The position numbers and the translations under genes were made by a program. Shown here piece by piece: positions 55,412 to 63,750 of a stretch of 64,000 nt of DNA. Every line of letters begins with the position of its first letter. The first letter of the stretch is position 1. Under the pieces are notes generated by a model. It was given only the letters and a program-made list of their open reading frames with translations, ran no database searches and had not been told where the DNA came from. This stretch comes from Dyadobacter sp. SG02 (GTDB lineage: Bacteria > Bacteroidota > Bacteroidia > Cytophagales > Spirosomataceae): NCBI RefSeq assembly GCF_900109045.1, contig NZ_FNYL01000019.1:95778-159777 (forward strand). The letters are read 5' to 3'.

Positions 55412-55464
55412 GGTCGGCGGTCGGCGGTCGGCGGTCGGCGGTCGGCGGTCAGCGGTCAGCGGTC
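55412..55464. repeat. 7-bp tandem repeat array upstream of the TonB receptor
   Basis: Five perfect copies of GGTCGGC (55412-55446), two of GGTCAGC (55447-55460), then a partial GGTC. The array lies 30 to 82 bp upstream of the receptor start codon on the minus strand, in the leader or promoter zone. Seven is not a multiple of three, but the array is outside the coding region, so copy-number change would alter spacing, not frame. The rest of the gap to 55671 shows nothing else recognisable. Confidence 0.9.
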
Positions 55465-55671
55465 GTGTTTTTGACGATGCGAAGGTGTGCAGAACAAACT
55501 CAGTGATCCAAATCAGCGCCGTTAACAAAAGGGCAACAGACCGTTTCGGGGCGTTACATGAAGGCAACAAGGGTTGATTTTTGATCATAATGTCTTTATA
55601 TACAGGAGCTTAAATGCCTGATTGAAGCCATTATGTTTGCGTTACGGCACTGTTAAGAAATTGTTAACCGC

Positions 55672-57342
55672 CTAGATCGACTGGATATAAGCCGAGAGAT
55701 TGTCGCCTGCCGCCAGGTTCAGTTTCTTGCGCAGGCGGTGGCGGATCACGCGAAGGCTGTCCTGCGAAATGCCGAGGAGCGTGGCGATATCGGTAGAGGT
55801 AAGGTTCATTTTGATCAATGCGATCAGCCGGAGGTCGTTGGCGGTAAGCGGGCCGGTTTGCTGTTGGAGCCGGTCGAAAAACGACTGGTGTACTTGCTCG
55901 AATATGCCCCGGAATTCTTCCCAATGCTGGTCGTCCTGCAAGCCTTCGCCGATCTGTTCGGACAATGCTTTGATCTGCTTCCGCTGGTCGCGCTTATCGT
56001 CCCTGATCATCTCGTCGAGCCTGGTGCGCAGATCTTCCAGCAACTGGTTTTTACGAATTACGTGTAAGGTATAACTGCTCAGTTCCTGCGTTTTGGTTTC
56101 GAGCTGTTGTTTGAGATGCTCTTCTTCGAGTTTTTTGTTTTTTAACTCAACCTCCATCAACTGATTTTTCGCTTCGTACACCTGCTTGTGCTGCGCGCGA
56201 AGCTTTTGCTCGTTCCGGATTTTGAGTCGCTGCCGGCTGATAATCAATGCGGCCACAGCGATAACCAATAGTACCACAATGCCTGTTGCAATGGAAATAA
56301 GGGTATCGATGCGCCGCGCCTGGGTCAGTTGTTCAATTTCATTATCCTTTTTCTCGATCTCATACAGGGTTTGCAGCAATGCGAGCTGCTTGTTGCTCTC
56401 TTCGGAATAAATGTCGTTGAGCAGGCTGCGGCTCAGCGCCAGGTAATGGAATGCGCTGTCGTTGCGGGCGAGGAGGTTATAGGCTTTGGCAATATCATTA
56501 TAGGCGCTCGAAATCTGGTAACGCTCGCCATTGGTTTCGGCGAGTTTCAAACTTTGGATACTGTAAGCCAGTCCTTCGCGAAAACGGCCGGTTTTCCGAA
56601 GTACATCACCCAGGTTATTCACTACTTCCACTTGCGCACGGGTGTTGCGTGTCTGCGCATTAAGCGCGTAAGCTTTGTTGAAATAGAAATAGGCCGAGTC
56701 GTATTTTTCAAGGTCTTCGTAAATGCTGCCGATGTTTTCGTAAATCTTAGCGGCGCCGTCGGTATGGCGGTCGAGCTGGTAGGATTGCAGGGCCTGGCGC
56801 TGGAAATGGAAAGCGCTGTCGTACATTTCGCGCTTTTCGTACAAATGGCCGATGCGGCCGTAAATTTCTGCTTTGCCGGACTCGTGTTTCAGATTTTGGT
56901 AGATAACCAATGCTTCGTCGTATTGTTTCCGGGCGAGTTGTGGTCTGCGGGTGCGGTAATAGAGCTCGCCAAGCATGTTCAGGTTCATAGCCAGCATCTT
57001 TTTCTGATCCTGGCTGCGGAATATCTTCTCAGCTTGCAGCAGGTAGTCGAGCGATTGCGGGTAATGTCCTGAAATGAAAAGCAGCCTTCCGATTTGCTGT
57101 AAATAGCCGGCGGCTTCTACCTCGTTACTTTTCCCGGCCGCTGAATTGTAGCTCGCTTTCAGGCCGATCAGCAACGAATCAGGGTTCCGCGGACTTGCCT
57201 GAATGCCGCGATCCGTTTCCTTGAAGTCAGTTTGGGCAAATGCAGTTTGGGTAAATATGCAGGGTATTATCCACGCCATAAGCAGGATAATGCCGGGTAG
57301 GATAGGAGAGGGCGAAAGTTTCTTGGCGCGGCCGGTATGCAT
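55672..57342 (-). CDS. TPR-containing membrane regulator with LuxR-type helix-turn-helix
   Basis: A 556-residue protein. I prefer the ATG at 57342, which begins a signal or anchor (MHTGRAKKLSPSPILPGIILL). An ATG at 57393 is an alternative; a TTG at 57402 lies inside the xylA terminator stem and is unlikely. Residues ~60-330 are TPR repeats (SLDYLLQAEKIFRSQDQKKMLAMNLNMLGELYYRTRR, AEIYGRIGHLYEKREMYDSAFHFQRQALQ). A membrane helix follows (LISIATGIVVLLVIAVAALII), then a coiled coil (EVELKNKKLEEEHLKQQLETK), and a C-terminal helix-turn-helix (LRLIALIKMNLTSTDIATLLGISQDSLRVIRHRLRKKLN). TPR sensors of this layout are common in Bacteroidota. Its targets are unknown; the neighbouring receptor operon, on the same strand, is a candidate. 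Confidence 0.85.
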   Translation of the reverse strand: MHTGRAKKLSPSPILPGIILLMAWIIPCIFTQTAFAQTDFKETDRGIQASPRNPDSLLIGLKASYNSAAGKSNEVEAAGYLQQIGRLLFISGHYPQSLDYLLQAEKIFRSQDQKKMLAMNLNMLGELYYRTRRPQLARKQYDEALVIYQNLKHESGKAEIYGRIGHLYEKREMYDSAFHFQRQALQSYQLDRHTDGAAKIYENIGSIYEDLEKYDSAYFYFNKAYALNAQTRNTRAQVEVVNNLGDVLRKTGRFREGLAYSIQSLKLAETNGERYQISSAYNDIAKAYNLLARNDSAFHYLALSRSLLNDIYSEESNKQLALLQTLYEIEKKDNEIEQLTQARRIDTLISIATGIVVLLVIAVAALIISRQRLKIRNEQKLRAQHKQVYEAKNQLMEVELKNKKLEEEHLKQQLETKTQELSSYTLHVIRKNQLLEDLRTRLDEMIRDDKRDQRKQIKALSEQIGEGLQDDQHWEEFRGIFEQVHQSFFDRLQQQTGPLTANDLRLIALIKMNLTSTDIATLLGISQDSLRVIRHRLRKKLNLAAGDNLSAYIQSI

Positions 57343-57400
57343 GGCAGAAAGCGCTGGGTTAATTTCATGCAAGTTACGGCCGTAGGCCTGCATGAATGCC

Positions 57401-57430
57401 AAAAGCCATTGAAATACATCAATGGCTTTT
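57401..57430 (-). terminator. Rho-independent terminator after xylA
   Basis: AAAAGCCATT and AATGGCTTTT pair around a ten-base loop, with a T-run on the minus strand. It begins 34 bp after the xylA stop codon. It excludes a regulator start within it and supports a downstream one. Confidence 0.9.
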
Positions 57431-57463
57431 GAAAATTAATATTGAGGTAACATTGTGTTAGTC

Positions 57464-58792
57464 TCAGATGAACCGGTTGATCAGGTTTTCGAGGTATTCC
57501 TGTTTGCCGGAAATCGTCGCAGGCTCGCCTTTCGTAGCGGCCAGGTCGAACAGGTCTTCCAGTTTCAATGCACCTTTTTCGAAATCGGCACCTTTGCCGC
57601 CGTCGAAGCTGGCATAGCGGTTCTTGCGGATCTTGTCGTAATCTCCGTTCTGAATGATCTTGTCGGCGATCACCAATGCACGGGCCACCGTGTCGATACC
57701 GCCGATGTGCGCGTGGAATACATCATCCACGTCGGTCGAGTTACGGCGACGTTTCGCATCGAAATTGATACCGCCGCCTTGTAATCCGCCTGCATTCAGG
57801 ATCACGATCAATGCGCGCGTCCATTCGGCGATGTCGTTCGGGAACTGGTCGGTATCCCAGCCATTCTGGTAGTCACCACGGTTAGCGTCGATCGATCCCA
57901 GGATGCCTGCGTCGGCTGCTACTTGCAATTCGTGTTCGAAAGTGTGGCCTGCCAATGTAGCGTGGTTCACTTCGAGGTTCAGGCTGAAATCGGCCAGCAG
58001 GTCGTGCTGACGAAGGAAGCCGATCACGGTAGCTGCATCGTAGTCGTACTGGTGCTTGGTAGGCTCGCAAGGTTTTGGTTCGATGAAGAATTTACCTTTA
58101 AAACCATTCGCACGGGCATAGGCTACCGATATTTTCAGCATTTGGGCAAAGTGCTCCTGCTCGCGTTTCATATCGGTGTTCAAAAGGCTCATATAGCCTT
58201 CGCGACCGCCCCAGAACACATAGTTTTCACCGCCCAATGCGATGGTAGCGTCCAAAGCCATTTTGACCTGCGCACCTGCGTGAGCAACCACGTCGAAGTC
58301 AGGGTTGGTCGAGGCGCCGTTCATGTAACGGTGGTGACCGAAAAGATTGGCCGTTCCCCAAAGGAGTTTCACGCCGGATGCCTTTTGTTTTTCACCCAAA
58401 TAGGCGGTCAATGCTTGAAGGCGTTTTTCGTTGGTACGTACGTCGTCGGCGTAATCTACCACGTCTACATCGTGGAAGCAGTAGTATGGCAAGCCCAGCT
58501 TGGTAATGAATTCGAATGCCGCATCCGCTTTGTCTTTGGCACGGTCTACCGCGTCAGGTTTCTTGTCCCATGGATAGAAAAGCGTAGGCCCGCCGAACGG
58601 GTCCAGGCCGGCTCCGCAGAATGTATGCCAATATGCCACTGCGAAGCGCAGGTGGTCTTTCATGGTTTTGCCGGCGATAACGCGGTTTTCATCATACCAG
58701 CGGTAAGCCAGTGGGTTGTCGGTTTCCGGGCCTTCGAAAGAGATCTTTCCGATACCCTTAAAATACTCCTGTTCTCCGAGTAGAATGCTCAT
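57464..58792 (-). CDS. xylA: Xylose isomerase
   Basis: A 442-residue class II xylose isomerase, the family's usual length. It converts D-xylose to D-xylulose in the cytoplasm (and also D-glucose to D-fructose). Diagnostic parts are WHTFCGAGLDPFGGPT near the start, LPYYCFHDVDVV with the catalytic His, ENYVFWGGREGYMSLLNTD, FFIEPKPCEPTKHQYDYD with a metal Glu, SLNLEVNHATLAGHTFEHEL with a metal Glu and His, and GSIDANRGDYQNGWDTDQFP with metal Asp residues. The gene has its own terminator (57401-57430), and the upstream ppiD-like gene ends in another (58893-58927), so it is transcribed alone. No xylulokinase is encoded nearby. Xylose would arise from xylan side chains released by the GH43-type enzymes. 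Confidence 0.97.
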   Translation of the reverse strand: MSILLGEQEYFKGIGKISFEGPETDNPLAYRWYDENRVIAGKTMKDHLRFAVAYWHTFCGAGLDPFGGPTLFYPWDKKPDAVDRAKDKADAAFEFITKLGLPYYCFHDVDVVDYADDVRTNEKRLQALTAYLGEKQKASGVKLLWGTANLFGHHRYMNGASTNPDFDVVAHAGAQVKMALDATIALGGENYVFWGGREGYMSLLNTDMKREQEHFAQMLKISVAYARANGFKGKFFIEPKPCEPTKHQYDYDAATVIGFLRQHDLLADFSLNLEVNHATLAGHTFEHELQVAADAGILGSIDANRGDYQNGWDTDQFPNDIAEWTRALIVILNAGGLQGGGINFDAKRRRNSTDVDDVFHAHIGGIDTVARALVIADKIIQNGDYDKIRKNRYASFDGGKGADFEKGALKLEDLFDLAATKGEPATISGKQEYLENLINRFI

Positions 58793-58892
58793 TGTAATGT
58801 AGTTAATCGTGGTCTGATATCAATAAGTGTATGATTGACATTTTATACTGCAATACTATCACTTTTTTCTGAAAATTTTGCAGTACAAACAA

Positions 58893-58927
58893 AAAAGAGG
58901 AGCAGATTTAATTTCTGCTCCTCTTTT
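58893..58927 (-). terminator. Rho-independent terminator after the foldase gene
   Basis: AAAAGAGGAGCAGA and TCTGCTCCTCTTTT pair around a seven-base loop. On the minus strand the stem ends in T residues. It starts 24 bp after the foldase stop. Confidence 0.92.
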
Positions 58928-58950
58928 GCAAAGATTTTAAGCGATTTTGA

Positions 58951-61065
58951 TCAGAAGAACTTCGCGCGGTGGTCTTCGATTTTTGCACTTTCGCGGATGG
59001 CTTCGTTTACCAGGTACGACATACGGCTTTCCAGTGATTGGGTCAGCTGTGTTTTGTACTGGGTGAAGTCGGCGATCTTAGGCGCATCTGTTTTGCTTGA
59101 AAGCTCCATGACGAACACACCGTTTTCGCCCGTGAATACACCTGATTTCTGTCCGGCTTTCAAACCGAATGCTTTTCCAAGCGCGATAGGATCGAAACCT
59201 GCGCTGGTCAGGAAGCCGGTTGCCAGTGAAATGTCGTTGGCAGATTCAACCAATGCACCTGCACCGTATTTTTTCGCCATGTCTTCGAGTGATCCGGTTG
59301 CACCTTTCAGCTTGGCAGTGATTTGCTCCGCTTTGATCTGATTACGCACTTTGGTCGTCAGTTCGTCGCGGAAATCATCCACTTTCACATCTTTCGCATC
59401 CGATTTGCCTGTCAGCACAGCTACCACATATTGTTCTTCCGTTTCGAACACAGGTGATACTGTCGAAGGCTTGGTATCTTCTTTGAATGCCCATCTTACG
59501 ATGTCACGTGCATTCTGGATCGCATTGATATTCGTAGCCGACTCGGGAATGCGGTTTGCATTTGCCAGAACCAACGCTTTGTTTTTCTTGACAGCTTCTT
59601 CGAACTGCTCGCGGCTTTTCACGGCGTTCGCGAATTCGTCGGCTCTTCTGTATGCTTCGTCACGGGTAGCCTGGCTTGGAGCGATGGTCTTGCCAATGGT
59701 CGCAATGCGGTACAGCGTATTCGATTTCGGAGCAGTTACTTTAATAATGTGGAAACCGAACTGGCTTTCTACCAAACGTGGGATCAGGCCGGGAGCGGTT
59801 GCAGAGAAAACAGCTTCCTCGAATGGTTTCACCATCGCGCCGTTGTTCTGGAAGTAACCCAGGTCACCACCGCGTTGTGCCGAGCCGGGGTCCGCGCTGG
59901 AAGTAGCAGCCAATGCTTCGAAATTGGCACCTGCTTTGATCTGCGCCAGGATACCTTCCGCTTTGACACGTGCAGCTGTTTTCGCAGAGTCCGACTGGTT
60001 TTCAGCACGGATCAGGATGTGGCTGGCTTTGGCAGACGAAACACTGTCGGAACGGGTTCCGCCGTATTTGTAGATATAATAGGTATTGCCTTCGCGGTAA
60101 GGTCCGTAAACACCACCGGGAACGAAAGTTTTCACCGCTTCTTTCAACTGGTCGCTCATCGTAGCGTACGACTGGTTGATCGGCGTCGGGATGTCGCTGT
60201 TCATCGCGGCGAATGCAGAGTCGCTTTGCGCAGTCGCAAGGCCGCGTGCGAGTTCTTTGATTTCGGTATACAATGCAGCGCTGTCGTCTTTCGCAGGCTG
60301 AACCGGGAACGTTACGTACTCGATCGAGCGGGTGTCGGTTCCTTTGTATTCTTTTTTGTGCGCGCTCAGGTAATCTTGCAGCTGCGCGTCGGTTACTTTA
60401 ATCGTTGTATCTACCACCGAGAAATAAGGTACATAGAGGTAGCGGAGATTGGCTTTGGTATTTTGCGCTACATACTCTTTTTCAGCTTGTGCTTTCGGCG
60501 TGTAGGTCGAGAGGCGAAGCATGTTTTCGTATTTCGCACGGGTGCGCTCTTCACGAAGGCTCTTTTCAAAATTCTCCCAGGATTTTTGTTGTTCCAAAGG
60601 AAGTGTTTTGAGGTTTTTCAGATAGTTGATCACCGCATTCTTGTCGAAACGGCCGGTGGTAGGATCTGAAAATGCTTGCAGAATCGATGGGCTGATGTGG
60701 TTACCCTGTACCATGTCGTACAGTTCTTCGTCGGTTACCGCCAGTCCCAGCTTGTCGTATTGCTTTTTGTAAGCAATGTCGACCACGAACTGGTTCCAGG
60801 CCTGGTCTCTCAAATTAGCCAGCTCGCCTTCGTTGAGGCTGCGGCCCGACTGAGCCTCGTAGTTCTGACGGAACCCGTCTACCCGGCTTTGAAAATCTTT
60901 GATATTAATTTCTTTCCCGGCAATCTCTCCCACTACCTGTTTGTTGTCGCCAAGTAGAGAATTTGGGCCCAGCAAATCGCCTCCCACCATAAAAAGAATT
61001 AAACTGATAGCGATAACCGTGACGGCTACCCCGGATTTTTCTCTGATTTTGTTAATTAAAGCCAT
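58951..61065 (-). CDS. SurA/PpiD-like periplasmic peptidyl-prolyl isomerase
   Basis: A 704-residue inner-membrane foldase. One N-terminal membrane helix (about residues 12-32, GVAVTVIAISLILFMVGGDLL) anchors a large periplasmic part. It begins with a SurA_N-like helical region (VVGEIAGKEINIKDFQSRVDGFRQNYEAQ, WNQFVVDIAYKKQYDKLGLAVTDEELYDMVQG) and contains a parvulin-type PpiC domain at about residues 340-445 (ASHILIRAENQSDSAKTAARVKAEGILAQIKAGANFEALAATSSADPGSAQRGGDLGYFQ ... FGFHIIKV). The rest is helical with further chaperone-like segments. Such proteins help outer-membrane and secreted proteins fold, which would serve the many SusC barrels here. It matches PpiD in layout, but I leave the symbol open. 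Confidence 0.9.
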   Translation of the reverse strand: MALINKIREKSGVAVTVIAISLILFMVGGDLLGPNSLLGDNKQVVGEIAGKEINIKDFQSRVDGFRQNYEAQSGRSLNEGELANLRDQAWNQFVVDIAYKKQYDKLGLAVTDEELYDMVQGNHISPSILQAFSDPTTGRFDKNAVINYLKNLKTLPLEQQKSWENFEKSLREERTRAKYENMLRLSTYTPKAQAEKEYVAQNTKANLRYLYVPYFSVVDTTIKVTDAQLQDYLSAHKKEYKGTDTRSIEYVTFPVQPAKDDSAALYTEIKELARGLATAQSDSAFAAMNSDIPTPINQSYATMSDQLKEAVKTFVPGGVYGPYREGNTYYIYKYGGTRSDSVSSAKASHILIRAENQSDSAKTAARVKAEGILAQIKAGANFEALAATSSADPGSAQRGGDLGYFQNNGAMVKPFEEAVFSATAPGLIPRLVESQFGFHIIKVTAPKSNTLYRIATIGKTIAPSQATRDEAYRRADEFANAVKSREQFEEAVKKNKALVLANANRIPESATNINAIQNARDIVRWAFKEDTKPSTVSPVFETEEQYVVAVLTGKSDAKDVKVDDFRDELTTKVRNQIKAEQITAKLKGATGSLEDMAKKYGAGALVESANDISLATGFLTSAGFDPIALGKAFGLKAGQKSGVFTGENGVFVMELSSKTDAPKIADFTQYKTQLTQSLESRMSYLVNEAIRESAKIEDHRAKFF

Positions 61066-61203
61066 TTTCTCGATTCAAATTAGTGCGCAAAATAAAAAGT
61101 TTTCTTGATGGAATGCAAGAGCTTACAATCCTATTTACAATTATTGGTAACATCCGGACGTTGCGCGGCGGGTCGGAGATAGCAGGAGGCAGGTTTCAGG
61201 GCC

Positions 61204-61686
61204 TTAATACATGTGTTTCAGATTGAAAGCGTAGAGGATCGCCATGAAAATACTGAAAAATACGCCGGCCATGGCGGTAATGACGCCCATCCAGCCGCCG
61301 ATCATCAGTAAAGGGGCTGCAAACGCAACCGCGATCCCACCCAGATAGAGGAAATAACCCTTCCGTTGCAGGTTCCACATCAGGTAGGCCGCATAGAGTG
61401 ACAGCGATTCGAAAATCAGCATGATAATGGCGCTGGTTTTGATGTTTTCCTCGGTAGTCTGATCTATGATCGCCTGGAACATCTTGTCCATCGTTTTGGT
61501 CTGGGCGGCGCTGCCCTGACGATCCAGGTTTTCACGGACGGCCTCAAACGTTTCGCGGGTTTTGTCGGCGGTGATGCCGGGGTTCCAGAGCCTTTCGGAT
61601 TGGGTCCAAAGACCCGAAACAGCACTCATGAAGGTAAGAAAACACAAAATCGTAAGGAACGTGGGGCGATTCACAGGTGCACTCAT
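61204..61686 (-). CDS. Small four-helix membrane protein of unknown function
   Basis: A 160-residue protein. Four hydrophobic segments are visible at about residues 10-27 (FLTILCFLTFMSAVSGLW), 86-103 (AIIMLIFESLSLYAAYLM), 109-130 (YFLYLGGIAVAFAAPLLMIGG) and 133-152 (GVITAMAGVFFSIFMAILYAF). Between the first two is a charged, probably helical loop of about 55 residues (ADKTRETFEAVRENLDRQGSAAQTKTMDKMFQAI). I do not recognise a family or motif. It lies alone between the foldase and the SCP2-like gene, on the opposite strand to the latter, with a 155-bp divergent intergenic region. Confidence 0.75.
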   Translation of the reverse strand: MSAPVNRPTFLTILCFLTFMSAVSGLWTQSERLWNPGITADKTRETFEAVRENLDRQGSAAQTKTMDKMFQAIIDQTTEENIKTSAIIMLIFESLSLYAAYLMWNLQRKGYFLYLGGIAVAFAAPLLMIGGWMGVITAMAGVFFSIFMAILYAFNLKHMY

Positions 61687-61762
61687 TCAGTTAATGACAG
61701 ATCAGCAGGTTTTCTGATGAAGGATGTAAAATTTGCCGTTTTCGGTGAAAACACCAAAGCCA

Positions 61763-61793
61763 TTTGAATATTCTTCCAGTCGGCATACATTTG
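61763..61793 (+). promoter_or_regulatory. Bacteroidota-type promoter for the SCP2-like gene
   Basis: TTTG (61763-61766) and TACATTTG (61786-61793) are separated by 19 bp, matching the TTTG-N19-TAnnTTTG consensus of the Bacteroidota housekeeping sigma factor. The predicted start of transcription is near 61800, about 40 bp before the SCP2-like start codon. Confidence 0.75.
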
Positions 61794-61841
61794 TCGTTTT
61801 TTAATCCAATAAAAACTCAAACTTTCTAACAAACAGTACTT

Positions 61842-62144
61842 ATGAGCCTTCAAATTCTGACTGAACGCATTGCAAATATCCTGGGGACCGATAGCGGACT
61901 GGATGCCACAGCCAAATTTGTAACCGACGAAGGGGTCCTGTTTGTCGATGGTAAATCCGTGCCCAACGGCGTTTCCAATACCGACGCAGAGGCCGATTGT
62001 ACCTTCGAGGTTTCGGTGAAAAATGCATTGAAACTGATCGACGGCGACCTGAATGCGATGATGGCGCTCATGACCGGGAAACTGAAAATAGACGGCGACA
62101 TGGGCGTTGCGATGAAGATCGCAGAAACCTTCGGACGCCGATAG
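61842..62144 (+). CDS. SCP2-like sterol-carrier domain protein
   Basis: A 100-residue cytoplasmic protein. It consists of one SCP2 fold: DATAKFVTDEGVLFVDGKS, then NTDAEADCTFEVSVKNALKLIDGDLNAMMALMTGKLKIDGDMGVAMKIAETF, which is the family's lipid-pocket pattern (a conserved D-C-T-F/I strand, the DLNAMMALMTGKLKIDGD turn and a final helix). SCP2 domains bind lipids or acyl chains non-specifically; small bacterial ones have no assigned reaction. A consensus promoter precedes it, and the next gene starts 64 bp downstream, so the two may be co-transcribed, though their roles look unrelated. Confidence 0.9.
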   Translation: MSLQILTERIANILGTDSGLDATAKFVTDEGVLFVDGKSVPNGVSNTDAEADCTFEVSVKNALKLIDGDLNAMMALMTGKLKIDGDMGVAMKIAETFGRR

Positions 62145-62208
62145 TAGGCTTTTGGGCCGGGTGCCTTTTCTTCGATACCATCAGTTTTCAACAAACGATC
62201 ACACAAGC

Positions 62209-63657
62209 ATGGACAATCAGGAAAAGGTATCCGGAACTTCAACCAAAAGAAGAGATTTTATCAAAGCCGGGGCATTGGCCGCCAGCGGTTTTATGATTGT
62301 CCCGCGCCATGTACTGGGGCGGGGATTCACCCCTCCAAGCGACAAGCTCAATATTGCCGCGGTCGGTTGCGGCGGCAAAGCCGACTTCAATATCAAGCAG
62401 GCCTATAATAATGGTACCGAAAACATCGTCGCACTTTGTGACGTCGACGACCGCCAGTCCGAAAAGTACCGCAAGCAATTCCCCAATGCGCCTTATTATA
62501 AGGATTACCGCAAGATGTTCGAGAAGGAGGCCAAGACGTTCGACGCTGTCATTGTCACCACGCCCGATCATATGCACTACCCCGTCGCAATCGCCGCGAT
62601 GGAGCTGGGAAAGCATGTTTATGTTGAAAAACCATTGACCAAAGACATTTGGGAGGCCCGGATGCTCACCCAGGCTGCGAAGAAATTTAAAGTAGTAACC
62701 CAAATGGGCAACCAGGGCAGCAGCAGCGACGGCACGCGCAACACGGAAGCGCTCGTACAATCGGGCGCGATCGGGGACGTACATACGATAGAGGTATGGA
62801 CGGACCGGCCCGTGTGGCCCCAGGGCGTGCAATCGCCGAAAGACAAAGGCGAATCGCAACCCGTCCCTGCGGGCGTCGACTGGGATTTGTGGCTCGGTAC
62901 CGCCCCCAAACGTGATTACCACGAAGCCTATATGCCCTTCCGCTGGCGCGGCTACTGGGATTTCGGTACCGGCGCATTGGGCGATATGGGTTGCCATTTC
63001 CTCGACGTTCCTTTCCGTGCATTGAAACTCGGTTACCCAACTTCGGTAGAATGCAGCGTGGGTTCCGTATACGCCGATTTCTTTCAGCAAGCATTCTTCG
63101 ACGACGTCGCTCCGCCTTCGGCCAACATTCATTTAAAATTCCCCTCGAAAACACCGGGCAAGGAAATCAACCTGAACTGGTACGACGGCGGAATGCGTCC
63201 GCAATTGCCCGATGGCTGCGATTACAAGACCGTTTTCGGTAGTGTGGATGGTGGGATGCTTTTCATTGGTACAAAGGGTATTATCAGTGCTGAAATGTTT
63301 GGTGAAAACCCGAGACTCTGGCCGGAGAGCAAATTCGCGAACGTTCGCATTGCCAGCAAGCCGCGCGCATTGGTGCAAGGCGGCTGGCAAGGGCATCAGC
63401 AGCAGTTTGTACAGGCTTGTAAAAAGGGTTATGGGGCTTATACGAGTTCTTCTTTCGACCAATCGGGGCCGCTGACGGAGATTGTGCTCATGGGTAACCT
63501 GGCCGTGCGCTCGTACCTGCACAGGGAGGCCAAAGCGGACGGGAAGGGTTTCAACTTTCCGGGCCGGCAGCGGTTGATGTGGGATGGGACTAATATGAAG
63601 ATAACCAACTTTGACGTGGCGAACCAGTTTGTGAAGCGGGAGTATAGAAGTTTTTGA
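62209..63657 (+). CDS. Tat-exported Gfo/Idh/MocA family oxidoreductase
   Basis: A 482-residue protein. I start it at the ATG at 62209, which gives a twin-arginine leader (TKRRDFIKAGALAASGFMIVP), so it is folded with its cofactor before export. The Rossmann part follows (LNIAAVGCGGKADFNIKQAYNN, IVALCDVDDRQSEKYRKQFP), then VIVTTPDHMHYPVAI and the intact E-K-P motif (KHVYVEKPLTKDIWEARM), unlike the cytoplasmic relative at 9774. The C-terminal half has DMGCHFLDVPFRALKLGYPTSVE and a long extension with WDGTNMKITNFDVANQFVKREYR. Periplasmic members of this group act on sugars or glycosidic bonds by transient NAD-dependent oxidation. An insertion element begins right after its stop codon. Confidence 0.92.
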   Translation: MDNQEKVSGTSTKRRDFIKAGALAASGFMIVPRHVLGRGFTPPSDKLNIAAVGCGGKADFNIKQAYNNGTENIVALCDVDDRQSEKYRKQFPNAPYYKDYRKMFEKEAKTFDAVIVTTPDHMHYPVAIAAMELGKHVYVEKPLTKDIWEARMLTQAAKKFKVVTQMGNQGSSSDGTRNTEALVQSGAIGDVHTIEVWTDRPVWPQGVQSPKDKGESQPVPAGVDWDLWLGTAPKRDYHEAYMPFRWRGYWDFGTGALGDMGCHFLDVPFRALKLGYPTSVECSVGSVYADFFQQAFFDDVAPPSANIHLKFPSKTPGKEINLNWYDGGMRPQLPDGCDYKTVFGSVDGGMLFIGTKGIISAEMFGENPRLWPESKFANVRIASKPRALVQGGWQGHQQQFVQACKKGYGAYTSSSFDQSGPLTEIVLMGNLAVRSYLHREAKADGKGFNFPGRQRLMWDGTNMKITNFDVANQFVKREYRSF

Positions 63658-63665
63658 CATGAATG

Positions 63666-63722
63666 GGGGCTGACCCAAAAGCAAAAAGCCCTTTTTCTAC
63701 TATGTAGAGCGAGGGCTTTTTT
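63666..63722. mobile_element. Putative left end of an IS1182-type element
   Basis: Directly after the oxidoreductase stop codon, GGGGCTGACCCAAAAGC starts a sequence that looks like a terminal inverted repeat. A hairpin follows (AAAAAGCCC 63683-63691 and GGGCTTTTTT 63713-63722), which could shield the transposase from outside transcription or end the preceding gene. The other end lies outside the window, so the boundary is not proven. Confidence 0.5.
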
Positions 63723-63750
63723 GTATTTTTAATTACGACATTAGAAATAC

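Noticed and set aside
57394..57402. TTG start for the TPR regulator
   Set aside because: It lies inside the xylA terminator stem; ATG codons downstream (57393, 57342) fit a secretion anchor better.
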